DNA of 64,000 bases from Psettodes erumei (taxonomy: Eukaryota; Chordata; Actinopteri; Pleuronectiformes; Psettodidae), in the NCBI GenBank assembly GCA_016785225.1, contig JAFBJZ010000364.1, positions 1 to 64,000 on the forward strand, in the 5' to 3' direction. Positions 1 through 10,767 of the stretch are shown here, in pieces. Both the position numbers and the translations under genes were made by a program. The number at the start of each line of letters is the position of its first letter. Position 1 is the stretch's first letter. Below the pieces are notes generated by a model. It had not been told where the DNA came from and made no database searches. It worked only from the letters and a program-made list of their open reading frames with translations.

Positions 1-13
1 TTGACTCCGGACT

Positions 14-1595
14 CTAAGAATCTTTGTTCCTGACAGCTTCAACTTTACTTTGTGTAGATAAGAACCCGGTGGAAACAGAATCCTGGCAGAATAGAAAAGT
101 TTCCACGACAAGGTCCTGGAACTTTCTCTCCTTGATTGACAGAGCACATGGAAACAATCTTATCCATGCAATTGGTCCATTTAGCACCCTTTGTGGCAGT
201 TCTTCCCACACAGAGGCTTCTGAGAAGGACAGTTTGAAATGGATCTTGCCTTCATTGCTAAACTGAAGAGCCTGCAAGTCATGCACAGTTGGGTCTAAAG
301 CTTTTTTGCCTGGTCTGATGCTAAAGAAGTAAGATCCATTCAGATTCAGGAACTCTTTGTGCTTGAGCACTTTCACATGGTGAGGTGATGGCCTGGTTCT
401 TGCAGTCTGGAGTATAATGACATAGTCTCTTGGGATGAAGATATCTGCAACTATTTTGTGTTCAATAGTACTCTGCATGTTGTCACACTCCATTTGTGTA
501 TGACCTGCAACAAGGTATTTCTGTGTTATTAGTACCCCATATTTCTTTGCAAGCTCAGAGTATGCATTCGCCATGCATGCACTGCGATTCTGATAACCGC
601 AACCGTCGGTCCACACTACGATCTCCTTGAGATCTGGATGGCCTTTGATCACACCTTCAAAATGCCGATACTGAAGATGTGCAAATACCTCGCTACACAG
701 GTCACCTTCTGATTCGTCCCAAACGTAGCAGCAACCTTCCTTTGATCTCAAGTTGAAAAGGGTAAAATTATGGACCTGCAGTTTTGTTCTGTAATACAGG
801 CTGCTGGCTTGGGTTTTTTGGCACAGTAGCACAGCTTGCAAGTCCATTGTGCAAATGGACTTCTCTCCATTAGCAAAATCCTTGTACCGGGATTCCTTTT
901 GCCTCGCTTCATCCTTCTTGGTGATATGTGCGACATATGCAGCCTTACTGATAATCCCATGTTTGAATGAAACACAAACATCACACTGATCTTTTTGTGG
1001 AATAAATACGGAATACTCCTCCTCATGGAACACAGCTGTGAAATATTGGAGTCCAACAGCCCTCACTCCAGCAGTTGCAGCTGCCTGTTGATATTCACAA
1101 TGTAGTTGGGAGATGATTGTGCCTGGGTAAATGAACTTCTTTTCTTTGTAGGTAGCTCTGCTTCTGCAGTAGTGTGAATCATCACTGGACAGTTCCCTCA
1201 ACCAGTTCTTAATGAAATCCTTGACATCAGGTTAAACCTTTGTCTGCTTGCCACTCTTAGGTCCAGATTCAGACGGCACCGCTTCTTGTTTTTCAGGGTC
1301 GATGGGGTTGTTCAGCCATTTTGTATTGGTTCTTTCAGGGAGACCAAGTGTAGAGGAAAAAAAGTGCCTTGCACACTTTAACACTTGTTCCATCTTCAAG
1401 CTTCAGTTGGTAGGACAATGATGAATTGCGCTGGGATCCCTCAGCAACTTTTTTTTGCTTAATGTTAACCTTAGTGACCAAAGTGGTGATGTATCTGCTC
1501 TGCAGATCAACGCCAGCAAGACAAAGGAGATGGTGATGTTGATTAGATGATGTACTGTGGAGAAAATTAGACAAAAAACAATACTGTTTATTCAA
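14..1595 (-). pseudogene. DUF7869-type transposase-like gene, decayed
   Basis: A 395-residue open frame (1201 down to 14) is preceded by an N-terminal piece in 1595-1335. Joined by eye, the protein begins with a segment containing VKVCKALFF. It continues to a CxxC-like region (DQCDVCVSFKHG), then CTMDLQAVLL, then TDGCGYQNRS, then GHTQMECDNM. These spaced Asp/Glu motifs are what I know from the repetitive DUF7869-type proteins of animals, thought to be DDE-like transposases. Two lesions separate the pieces: a frameshift in a T-run near 1359 and an in-frame TAA at 1232-1234. No terminal repeats were found, and the gene may run past the window's left edge. Family assignment is from memory of motif order, so the superfamily is uncertain. 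Another reading is a domesticated multicopy gene with an intron near the stop, but no clean splice pair is visible. Confidence 0.55.
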
Positions 1596-1887
1596 ATATT
1601 GTTTGATAAGACATAAGAGTTAACAGAAAGCTTATCACTTGTAAAAGCCATAGATTCTGTAGCCTTTCCACTTTTTGTGCTTTTTAGCTAAATTTCTTAA
1701 CTGAAATTTTAATTAATAAAAAGATGAAATATTATGCAATATTTATAGCCTAGCGTATATTATAGTAAACATCTTCACCTACCAATATGGGAGGAGCCCT
1801 GAATCATGGAAATGACGTCAGCATCTGTGTAGAATTTTCTTTTCTTTGAATCAGCCACCATCTTGAAAAGCTTGTAAAATTGCCTAT
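1596..1887. other. Unassigned AT-rich spacer
   Basis: Nothing recognisable on either strand. It separates the DUF7869-type gene from the hAT-like element that starts at 1888. Confidence 0.5.
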
Positions 1888-2041
1888 GGCTAGGTTCACA
1901 CTGCAGCCTGAAGTGACCCAAATCCGATTTCTTCACCCCTATGCAACCTGTATGCAATCTTTTAATGACCATCTGAATGACAAAGATCCAATTTTTTCAA
2001 ATGCGACCCAGGCCCTCTGATATGTGGTCCTGAAACCGATA

Positions 2042-2900
2042 GAGTGGGGCAAAAAAGTATTTAGTCAGCCACCAATTGTGCAATTGTCCCTCTTAAAAGA
2101 TGAAAGATGCCTGTAATTCTCATCATAGGTATACCTCAACTGTGAGAGACCATATCCAGAAAATCACATTGTCTGAATTTTAAATTTATTTGCAAACTAT
2201 GGTGGAAAATAAGTATTTGGTCAATAACAAAAGTTCATCTCAATACTTTGTTATATACCCTTTGATGGCAATGACAGAGGTCAAACATTTTCTGTAAGTC
2301 TTCACAAGGTTTTCACACACTGTTGCTGGTATTTTGGCCCATTCCTCCATGTAGATCTCCTCTAGAGCAGTGATGTTTTGGGGCTTTTGCTGGGCAACAC
2401 AGACTTTCAACTCCCTCCAAAGATTTTCTATGGGTTTGAGATCTGGATACTGGCTAGGCCACTCCAGGACCTTGAAATGCTTCTTATGATGCCACTCCTT
2501 CATTGCCCGGGCGGTGTGTTTGGGATCATTGTCATTCTGAAAAACTCAGCCACATTTCATCTTCAATGCCCTTGCTGATGGAAGGAGGTTTTCACTCAAA
2601 ATCTCACGATACATGGCCCCATTCATTTTTACCTTTACACAGATCAGTCATCCTGGTCCCGTTGTAGAAAAATAGCCCCAAAGCATGATGTTTCAACCCC
2701 CATACTTCACAGTAGGTATGGTGTTCTTTGGATGCAACTCAGAATTCTTTCTCCTCCAAACACGACAAGTTGAGTTTTTACCAAAAAGTTCTTCAGACGG
2801 GCCTAAACATGTACTGGCTTAAGCAGGGGGACATATCTGGCACTGCAGGATATGAGTTCCTGGTGGCGTACAGTGTTACTGATGGTAGCCTTTGTTACTT
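2042..2900 (-). mobile_element. Tc1-like element fragment
   Basis: A TA dinucleotide at 2040-2041 is followed by a Tc1-type end (GAGTGGGGCAAAAAAGTA), then a 3' untranslated tract, then the C-terminal part of a transposase. The element also contains an internal deletion near 2789: sequence typical of the middle of the transposase gene resumes abruptly there and continues to about 2900. The second terminal repeat is missing. It therefore cannot move. It lies inside the hAT-like element, so it inserted later. Confidence 0.75.
2240..2765 (-). pseudogene. Tc1 transposase, C-terminal part
   Basis: The minus-strand frame 2503-2240 reads KVLEWPSQYPDLKPIENLW near its start. This is the last catalytic block of Tc1/mariner DDE transposases (the E lies in PIENLW). 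It continues through the usual tail KTYRKCLTSVIA. The catalytic-Asp block upstream lies in a different frame (about 2505-2765) because of a shift near 2505-2530. Normally the enzyme has about 340 residues and cuts and pastes DNA at TA sites; here only about the last half is present. Confidence 0.75.
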
Positions 2901-3290
2901 TTGGAATTTTTTTTATGAACTGAGTGTCAGTAAAGCAGCAGCGCGTATCGAAATCCCACCACTCTTGGCTGCGACTCCACACCCACACGTTCCTTTGAAT
3001 GGACGTTGCTACCACTGCCCCACAAAATACCAGGGCCAAAACCCTTGCCCTCCTCCTTCTCCTTCACCTCCTTAACTCCTCTCCTCCTTTAGGCTACATC
3101 CGTAAACACTGAGCACGCTTGCTGCGTGTGTCGTCATCATGTCCTCCAACAAGCATGCGGGACACTTTTGTTCACACCGGAGATCACATACAAGTCACAT
3201 TTAATTGGAAATGTGAATGACCTCGCAAAAAAATCAGATTTCACAAAAAAATCTGAATTGAGGATTAAGCTGTGCAGTGTGAACCTAGCC

Positions 3291-3604
3291 TACGTCAAAT
3301 TGTCTTGTGACTTAGGCAAAATAAAACTGCCGAAGTCAGACTCTTGACAGGCAATTGTACTAAATGTGTAGAATGGCACGATCTTTTTAACTGAGGATGT
3401 TGGCAATTTTACCAGAGGTGGCCAGCATCATGAGGAGATGATTTAGGCAAAAAAACATTTTTGTAAAAAAAATGACTTAGGCAATATTTTAATAGGGTGA
3501 TAATAATAACTTAAAAATAACTTAAAAAATAATAATAATTAAGTTAAGTAACCTTGCAGAAAAAGGAGTGCTATCCTATAGTCCAGACCTGAATGCAGGT
3601 TTCA
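3291..3604. other. Unassigned spacer
   Basis: AT-rich sequence with several poly-A runs. No gene or repeat structure was recognised. Confidence 0.4.
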
Positions 3605-6278
3605 CTAGCAAATAAAAGCTTTCCACTCCACGCCATGCTTTGCAATCCACGCCATGCTCTTCATGTAAGATGATGTGAAACCTTTCTCATGGATTTTGTC
3701 CAAGAGGACCTCTGTCTGTATGACGAAGAGCAGAGTGGCTGCATACTGAGGGTATCTAAGGTGTCGGGTATAATAGTAGGCCACAAGGTATAAAGCCCCC
3801 TCGGTAAACTTCTCTTTAGGAAATGTAGTTATTGGCACATTTGTTACCGCGAAAAGGCAGTTGGACGAACTAATGACCAGAACTGGACAGGAGAGAGGGC
3901 ATTTCGTCAAGTAAGCATTCGGGTCCTCTTTTTCCTGAAACACAAAACAGACATCCCTATCAGGATAATGCACTGTTATTCCAAAGAGCGTTTTGGTACT
4001 TGGAATGAAAGCCTGAGGATGAGAGGGTTATTACCAAACATAACTTTATAAAAATTTTTACACGAGCTGCAGTATTGGGAAAGCTACAAATGAAATTAGT
4101 ATTTGTAGTTATCCAAATACATGACCCATTTGCATTCCAAAACATTAAAAACCAGGCTTAGGGTAACTTGCCTAGATTTCTTTGGGTATAAAACCTGCAA
4201 AGATGTGATGTACATAAATCCAAAAACAAATTTTCAGTGACTTTGACGGTTCAGAACAAACGGTATGTACATAGGAAATACACTGGGACCTATCAGAGGC
4301 AGAACCTTCAGTTATAATGGTTTCAAAACTGCAACCAAAATGATCCTGCAACATATTACTCAACTCACTTCAAGGACATGCACCAGTGCCTCACTTGCAT
4401 CTTGAACCTTTTTTTGAGGAAGAGACGTGGAGGGAAACAGTGATGGCAGCACACGTAGGATCTCAAGAGCCTGTTCAGCTGTACAGAAAATAATTAATCA
4501 CCTGAAAATTCTGACTAAATGCACAAGGTCATACCTGTTTAAACATGTAGGGCCACTATAATATGTAGATAAAAAAGAAGGATGACAAGATATGGGACAA
4601 CATAAATTAAACAACATAACAAGACAATAGCTCATGTACTTAAAAATTAACATGCCTGAAGGTCCACCCTAAATCCTGATCACTGAAAAAAACCCAAACA
4701 TTATTTCTTACCTTTGTCCATTCCCACAGGAGGTTTCAACATCTTTTCCCATACACCAAAAAACTGCACCTTCTGGCAGAAGTCATGCCACCTTTCCTTC
4801 AGTTCATTGATGTAGTTGTTATTATCTTGTACAAAATGCATTGAAGTTCCTCCATCACCTATGAGATGTTCAAAAACCAATGCAGACATGTGAACTCATC
4901 ATGTAGAAGGAGGAAATTGGTATATCAACCATTGTTATTAATACCATGTTTTTAATCATGCAGTTGATAATGACTTACATGCCCAAGGTCCTTGAAACCA
5001 AGATATGCCTCGATAATCTTCACATGCCTGTCTTCCTCACGAATGGCATCTGAAACAATGAAAGCTGTTCTGGCTGCAAATACCAAATCTAAGAGATGAG
5101 AAACATCCTGGTGGTTTGGATTGTTTCTTTTATACAAATGCACTACTAGGGTCTTGTAGTGCTTGGCCAAGATTGTTGGACTGTCAGTATCCACAACAGC
5201 ATTAGCTGTAAGACACAAAACATACATAATTAATGTTCTTAATAAAAAACATCATGTTGTTAAATAGAATAAACATATACTAATATGTGTTTACACTTTC
5301 ACTGAGTTAAATCTTCCAGGAAAACCTGCCTCTTTCTTTACTGTTTGACTCTTGGCTGCTGGACTCGCTGCTCTCTTCTGTGGACTGATCCAGAATGATT
5401 GTTGAGTCACTTGATTCCATTTCATCAGTGTCAACTGGCTGTTGAAGATGGTGCCTCTTTGTAGGACTGCAAAGATATTCAAATTAATCTATTAGTTCTC
5501 AACCATTAAATCAAATCAGCCAGTACTTGGACACAACATAACACTTTGAGTCATTCTTCCCTCTTTCTTTTTTGAATAATGTCCAAATATGTTTTCAGCT
5601 TATCTGAATTTTTTTTTGCTTGAGTCTAATGTTTAGTCCTTCACAAAAGTGAACTGAATATATTTTTTATATTTAAAAAAAATAATAGATTAAATATTGA
5701 TGAAAATAATCATTTTCAGCATTACCTTCTTAAATGTCTCCCATCTGGAGTCTTTTTCTGGGGGGGATCTCATATTTTGCAGTCTTTTGGATAGCTGTGC
5801 ATATACAGTGACCTGCACAAGACATTTAAATTATTTTTGCTATAAAAAAATGTCCAACATGACACACTTTGCTATCAACTGGATGAATTTCACTTACCCA
5901 TGAATTCTTCAAGCATTGGTCCTGCAGCATAGGGTAGTACAGTACTATTCTCTTTGCCATTGCTGTAATTTGTGGCTTTGATTGGTATCTGTGCAAGTCA
6001 TCTCCTTTTACTCTTAGGATTTCAATCATACTTGTCATGGTGATCTGGATAAGCCTACATCTAAGCTCCTTTGACATTTGGCAGTTGCGTTCTTCTCCTG
6101 TTTTTGACAACTCAAAGTACTGTTGTCGGACTTGCTCAAGTTCGGTGTCCGTGTGCTTTACATATTCTGGAAAAGGTATCTTCACAACCTTGTCAGGGAT
6201 TGCGTACATCACAAGAGTGGCAATTTCAGGAGTTGATGTCCATTGTTTGGGTGATTCCTGTGTGGATGAACTGCTCAA
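3605..6278 (-). pseudogene. SAMD3-like multicopy teleost gene, seven exons, lesions
   Basis: Exons with matching splice signals on the minus strand: about 6270-5898, 5794-5726, 5466-5342, 5205-4979, 4858-4712, 4478-4369 and 3934-3605 (stop). Phases agree across most joins. For example 4712 to 4478 splits one Ala codon, and 4369 to 3934 joins in phase 0. The product runs from IPDKVVKIPFPEYVKHTD through KRLQNMRSPP, HYKTLVVHLYKRNNPNHQ, EILRVLPSLFPS and CPLSCPVLVIS to the terminal EWKAF segment. I know this order from predicted fish proteins annotated as SAMD3-like; their function is unknown. Lesions: a one-base loss near 4820 inside the fifth exon shifts the frame before DNNNYINELKERW, and exon 3 does not follow exon 2 in phase. 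No N-terminal SAM-domain exon is visible upstream; an acceptor-like AG at 6271-6272 suggests that the first listed exon is internal. A transposon-derived origin is possible because the family is repetitive. Confidence 0.55.
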
Positions 6279-6675
6279 TGACTATGAGTCTTCTTGGCCA
6301 GATTCCTATAAAATATACATAAGATTATGTATATGAAACATATATGAAATGCTCTCACAACCAGGTGTAAATGTATTATGACATCATGGTTTTAAAAAGG
6401 CCAAAAGGACATGTTTTTTTTAGAATGGACAAATGCCATGTCTGAACTATGGATATAATTTTTTAATTTGGTTTCTGTAAAAAAGGGAGAGTTCTTTGGG
6501 GGCATTCGCAATAAGCTACCGTAGATATAAAGAACTGAACAACAGACCTAACAACATAAATTGTGCAAAAAAACTTAAATGCTAAAGAGAAATGAAACTG
6601 TTGTATCATCAGCATCAGCATGTCTGAATCATTTTCTCAGTTCTTAGGTCTGTAAAGTATCTTTAGCCATTTAGC
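6279..6675. other. Spacer between SAMD3-like and piggyBac genes
   Basis: AT-rich and without recognised coding sequence. No piggyBac terminal repeat or TTAA border could be placed with confidence. Confidence 0.4.
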
Positions 6676-8488
6676 CTAGGCCAGAAGGTAAGACTTGAAA
6701 CAGTTCCATTCCTGAGTGAAGCAAAGACGAACATCACATTTCTCACAGAGAGTGGTGGTTGCATTGATTTTGCAGAGTTTGCAGCGGCCACACTTGTCAC
6801 ATTTCACAGGCCAATGTGCGACTTGGTCAGTGCGAACATCATCTGGAACTCCAACACAAACCCTCTTTGGCAGTGGTGGTGGTGGAGATGTGGCACTGAG
6901 TGATGGGCAGCCTCTTTGTGCCTGCCAAAGAATGAGGCGAGTGGCAAACTCTGCCTGGAAGCTCCTATGTTTCAGTGTGTTTTGGACACCAAGTAGTTTG
7001 CAGTCATGGCGGTAGATCAACCATGCAATAACCAGACCTAACATGATGGTGTGCCAGAACAAGTAGATGTACCACCTCCGTGACCTCATGTGGTACTTGC
7101 ACCTTGCAATGCATGCATCAAGGAGGTCCACTCCACCCATGAATGTGTTGTATTCTTTCACAATGTGTGGTCTGCTGACCACCACAAAGGCCTTGTCTGC
7201 TTTGCTCCAGCGTCAAGCGTTATCTTGAGGCTCACCTGCACAATAGGATGAGATCAGGGTAACAGATTTGTTGTCATACCACTTGATAATGACCATGCTT
7301 TCTTCTTTTTCTACCCTGGCGTCAACAGATCTTCTGCTTTTTTGGCAAGACTTTTCTCATCTTCAAGCTGACACCTGGCCAAGCGATTGCCTCGCAGAGT
7401 TCCCACAAAGTAGATCTTTCATTGAAGAAGGTTGAGCATCAGTGGTGCTGAAGAGAAAAGATTGTCGGCAAATAATTTGTAGTTGTGGTCTGATGGGAGA
7501 GTTTCACAAAGCTTAACCACAACATCACCTCCCATGCCAAGTAAAGATTTTTTGCCGGTGCCACCTTCATAGACTGCAAAATCACAGAGGATTCCTGAGG
7601 CAAAACAGCGGCCCCAAATTTTCAAACCCCATGGGTGGGGCTTGCCCTTCACATATTGTCTTATTGGGCTGTGTGTCCTCTGAAGGACACCATTTGCTCA
7701 TTGATAGAGTTGTGTTCTTCCAGGGTGATATCCAGGCATTGTTTACGAAACATATCCAACCATGGCCGGATCTTCCAACACTTATTACACTTACTTCAGC
7801 TTGCCTGTTTGATACATCAGTGTTGTCAATGAAATGCAGAGTTGCCAGCAGGTTCTGAAAACAATTACGTGACATGACGTCAGCCACCATGGGACACCTT
7901 GTGTCATTTTCCCAGTATGCACGATGTCCTGTCAGTTGGCAAAGACCCATGCGCAGGTAGAGGCCAATCAGTATTTCCACTTCTTTTACAGTGGTGTTAA
8001 AATTGTTGTGATGTGCAGATTTTTGCACACTGTACAAATTTGTTTGTTCCTTTAGTAACTCAAGCATTTCTGGTGTTATGAATTTTCTGAAGTACTCCAG
8101 AGGACTAAGAAGATTGTCTGGAGGTGTGACACGTGGTCCTTTGAATGTACACTCCGGCTTCAAAAGGTTTCTTCCTCCAAGAAAATAGTTTTTTTTTCCC
8201 CCTTGGACAGTTCCTTGTTTTTGTCCATGGACAGTTTCTTGTTTTTTTTCCTAGGATGGATGTATTTTACTGTCCTGAATTCAAGTTTGGTTGTGGTACA
8301 TCATGTGATGTACTTGATTTACGACTGTCTGAATCACCACACTCACTTGACTCGTCACTGTCCCTGTCTTGACTATTGGGATTGTAAAGAGGGTCATCAG
8401 GGTCTTCATCTGAGCTATCATCACATCCCTCAAACTCACTATCATCTCCCACGATGGCCTCCAGTGCATCGTGAAGAGTGTAGCACAT
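6676..8488 (-). pseudogene. PiggyBac transposase, broken
   Basis: Reading right to left: an acidic N-terminus (8488-8267; FEGCDDSSDEDPDDP), a DDE_Tnp_1_7-type core (8163-7582; TPEMLELLKEQTN), the block FADNLFSSAPLML (about 7460-7420), the block GGVDLLDACIARC (about 7135) and a C-terminal Cys-rich domain (6800-6690; CDKCGRCKLC) like the cross-brace zinc finger of piggyBac enzymes. The enzyme excises and inserts at TTAA. Of the three catalytic Asp positions, the second (FADN) and third (GGVD) are present. The first reads Asn: INEQM where the family has IDEQM (about 7700). Several frameshifts and stops (near 7700, 7420-7190 and 8170-8260) break the frame. It lies on the same strand as its neighbours, but nothing suggests co-transcription. 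Confidence 0.85.
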
Positions 8489-8589
8489 TCTTTTTCATAC
8501 TATGGGTGGAAGATACATCTTGCAGATGCGCTGGGACACATCATCAGTGATGTAACCTGGGGTCACCGGGTGTTTCAGGTCTTTCAACA

Positions 8590-9410
8590 TCAGACACCCT
8601 CGCCCAGGCGACCCAACCAGGGTTGATCAGACCCCAGCCTGTGTCCAAGCAGCGTTTGCCCATGGCTCTGTCCTCTTGAACCATAGCCACCTTGTGGCTT
8701 TCTCTGCGGCTTCAGTTGCAGCCCTGATGGTCTTCCTCTTTGCCTCCCCGGTGAGGCCCAGCACTGTGAATGTTTTGCAGAGTGACCGCCCTGCAAATCC
8801 TCTACAGCCCACCGCCACTGGTTCACAGTGCGTCTTCCAGCCTTGCCTCCTGCTCTCATCCACCAGCTCCTGGTACTTGGTGCACTTCCTCTCATTGGCC
8901 TCTTCCATATGCTCTTCCCAGGGCACTGTGAGCTCCAGAATGATCAACTGCCTGGTGGAGTTTGACATGATGATCATATCTGGGCAGAGCCTCTCCGGCT
9001 CTGTGAAACCCGATGGTGTTCGGCTTGTGATGGCCCTTGATGGTGTTGTTGGCTGTGGCTATGCTGTCAGCAATTGCCCTCAGCACCTGGTCATGGCACC
9101 AGCAATAGCGCCCGTCTTCAAGGGCTTTTGGGCAGCTGCTGAGGAGATGTTCCAGGGATCCCCCCTCTGGACACTGGGGACAGGATGGTGTCTCTTTTTT
9201 GCCCCAGACGTGATGGTTGGCTGGACTTGGCAGAACATCACACACAGCCTGGACTAAAAACCTGGTGCGATGGAAGTCTGCTTTCCAGATGTTTGACCAG
9301 GTGATCTTTTATTGAAGAACATTCTCCCATTTAGTCCAGGCTCCTTGTTGCCCCATTCCCACCATCCTGCTGGCACGTTCTTCCTCCAAGCCTACCGCAC
9401 TCCTGGACGA
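8590..9410 (-). pseudogene. LINE C-terminus with restriction-like endonuclease
   Basis: The minus-strand segments 9410-8892 and 8977-8590 form one C-terminal region. It has an ITWSNIWKADFHRTRF-like lead-in, a Cys/His cluster (CPQCPEGGSLEHLLSSC) and then an ELTVPWEEHMEEANERK...KY motif followed by VGCRGFAGRSLCK. The CCHC-like cluster plus a PD-(D/E)xK-style block is the architecture of LINEs that use a restriction-like endonuclease (the R2/NeSL/HERO groups known from fish). The reverse transcriptase body is missing upstream, and a frame change occurs near 8950. Retrotransposition of these elements is target-primed. Which clade this copy belongs to cannot be settled by eye. Confidence 0.55.
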
Positions 9411-9746
9411 GATGTTCTTTGCCCTTGGCCTTGTCCACTACAAATTAAATAGAAATAACAGAATATTTAATAAGAATACGACATTTGCATTTTTATGGGA
9501 TCAACATAGGATAGCAAAAAAATTGTTAACATTATGTACAGATTTGCAAAAAATGTTTTGTAACACAAACCAAATACCTTTACATTATTTTGTGTTTCTA
9601 ATTGTTCAGTACATTTTTAATTGACCAGCAGAACATTTAATCCAATTTAATATAATTGATACAGCTAAATTAATGGGTGGGTGGGTTATTACCATTTTGG
9701 TTATTGTGACAAATGGGTCACATCAGGCTTTTCATTCTTATTTTAA
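9411..9746. other. Unassigned AT-rich stretch
   Basis: No gene or repeat was recognised before the duplicated segment that begins at 9747. Confidence 0.4.
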
Positions 9747-10112
9747 GGCTAAAAGCCCAGTGAGTCATATATGTTACAGCGATATTTCCGCAACTTGTTT
9801 GATGTTATTTTATTCAACAAATATGGTCAGACCAGGTTGAAAATAATATAGGACACGATATCAAAGCATTGAACCTGTTAAATGTGTTTGAAATTATCTA
9901 TTGTATCAAAAAAATAGCTTTTTGAAATTAGCTGCTTCCTTAAAATGTGCACACAGGCCGTACTGACATGACTGTCACATGGTCATTACACCAGGATGTT
10001 TAGTATATGTCACTTAGGGACTTAATGAGTTAACCCTTTAACAACCCCACCAAGAAAAAAAAACAGTGAAAATTTTTAGGGCCCGAGCACCTTCAGTGCA
10101 AAGGCCCTATTG
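9747..10112 (+). repeat. 395-bp-period direct repeat, copy 1
   Basis: Begins with the small hairpin-like string GGCTAAAAGCCC and runs through GTTAACCCTTTAAC to AGGGCCCGAGCACC. The same sequence recurs at 10142 with only scattered single-base differences, so the offset is 395 bp. The two copies are nearly identical, which points to a recent tandem duplication. Confidence 0.85.
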
Positions 10113-10141
10113 TAATTCAAGGAATTATTTATTTTTTATTG

Positions 10142-10507
10142 GGCTAAAAGCCCAGTGAGTCATATATGTTACAGCGATATTTCCTTAACTTGTTTGATAT
10201 TATTTTATTCAACAAATATGGTCAGACCAGGTTGAAAGTAATATAGGACACAATATCAAAGCATTGAACCTGTTAAATGTGTTTGAAATTATCTATTGTA
10301 TCAAAAAAATAGCTTTTTGAAATTAGCTGCTTCCTTAAAATTTGCACACAGGCCGTACTGACATGAGTGTCACATGGTCATCACACCAGGATGTTTAGTA
10401 TATGTCACTTAGGGACTTAATGAGTTAACCCTTTAACAACCCCACCAAGAAAAAAAAACAGTGAAAATTTTTAGGGCCCGAGCACCTTCAGTGCGAAGGC
10501 CCTATTG
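10142..10507 (+). repeat. 395-bp-period direct repeat, copy 2
   Basis: Second copy of the segment at 9747-10112. It ends in the AGGGCCCGAGCACC head that also precedes the 786-bp array modules, so it probably represents the true left boundary sequence of that repeat family. Confidence 0.85.
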
Positions 10508-10526
10508 TAATTCTGGAATTATTTAT

Positions 10527-10604
10527 TTTTTATTATTATTATTATTATTAGGGCACGAGCACCTTCAGTGTGTCTTGTATTTCAAGGGATTATTGTTATT
10601 TTTC

Positions 10605-10665
<61 letters not shown>

Positions 10666-10767
10666 GGGCCCGAGCACTGAAACGATGCGAAGCCCTATTG
10701 TATTTCAAGGGATTATTATTATTTTTTTTTTAATTATTATTATTTATTATTATTATTATTTTTCTTC
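10527..10767. repeat. ATT microsatellite with repeated head motifs
   Basis: Long TTA/ATT runs (about 10527-10549, 10612-10664 and 10729-10760) alternate with partial copies of the AGGGCCCGAGCAC head at 10474, 10550 and 10665. The pattern looks like slippage or repeated insertion at the 5' end of the array family. Confidence 0.8.

Larger units (their letters stand above)
1888..3290. mobile_element. Non-autonomous hAT-like element, split by Tc1
   Basis: Inverted ends were read directly. The left end (1888-1906) begins GGCTAGGTTCACACTGCA, and its reverse complement, with one small difference at the inner edge, ends at 3290. The interior has a style seen in fish hAT MITEs: AAATCCGATTT-like blocks near both ends (about 1918 and 3235) and no coding capacity of its own. 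A Tc1 fragment (2042-2900) sits inside and separates the halves. I could not find a clean 8-bp target duplication outside the inverted ends, so hAT membership is an inference. The flanks of the insertion fall within otherwise unassigned sequence. Confidence 0.5.
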
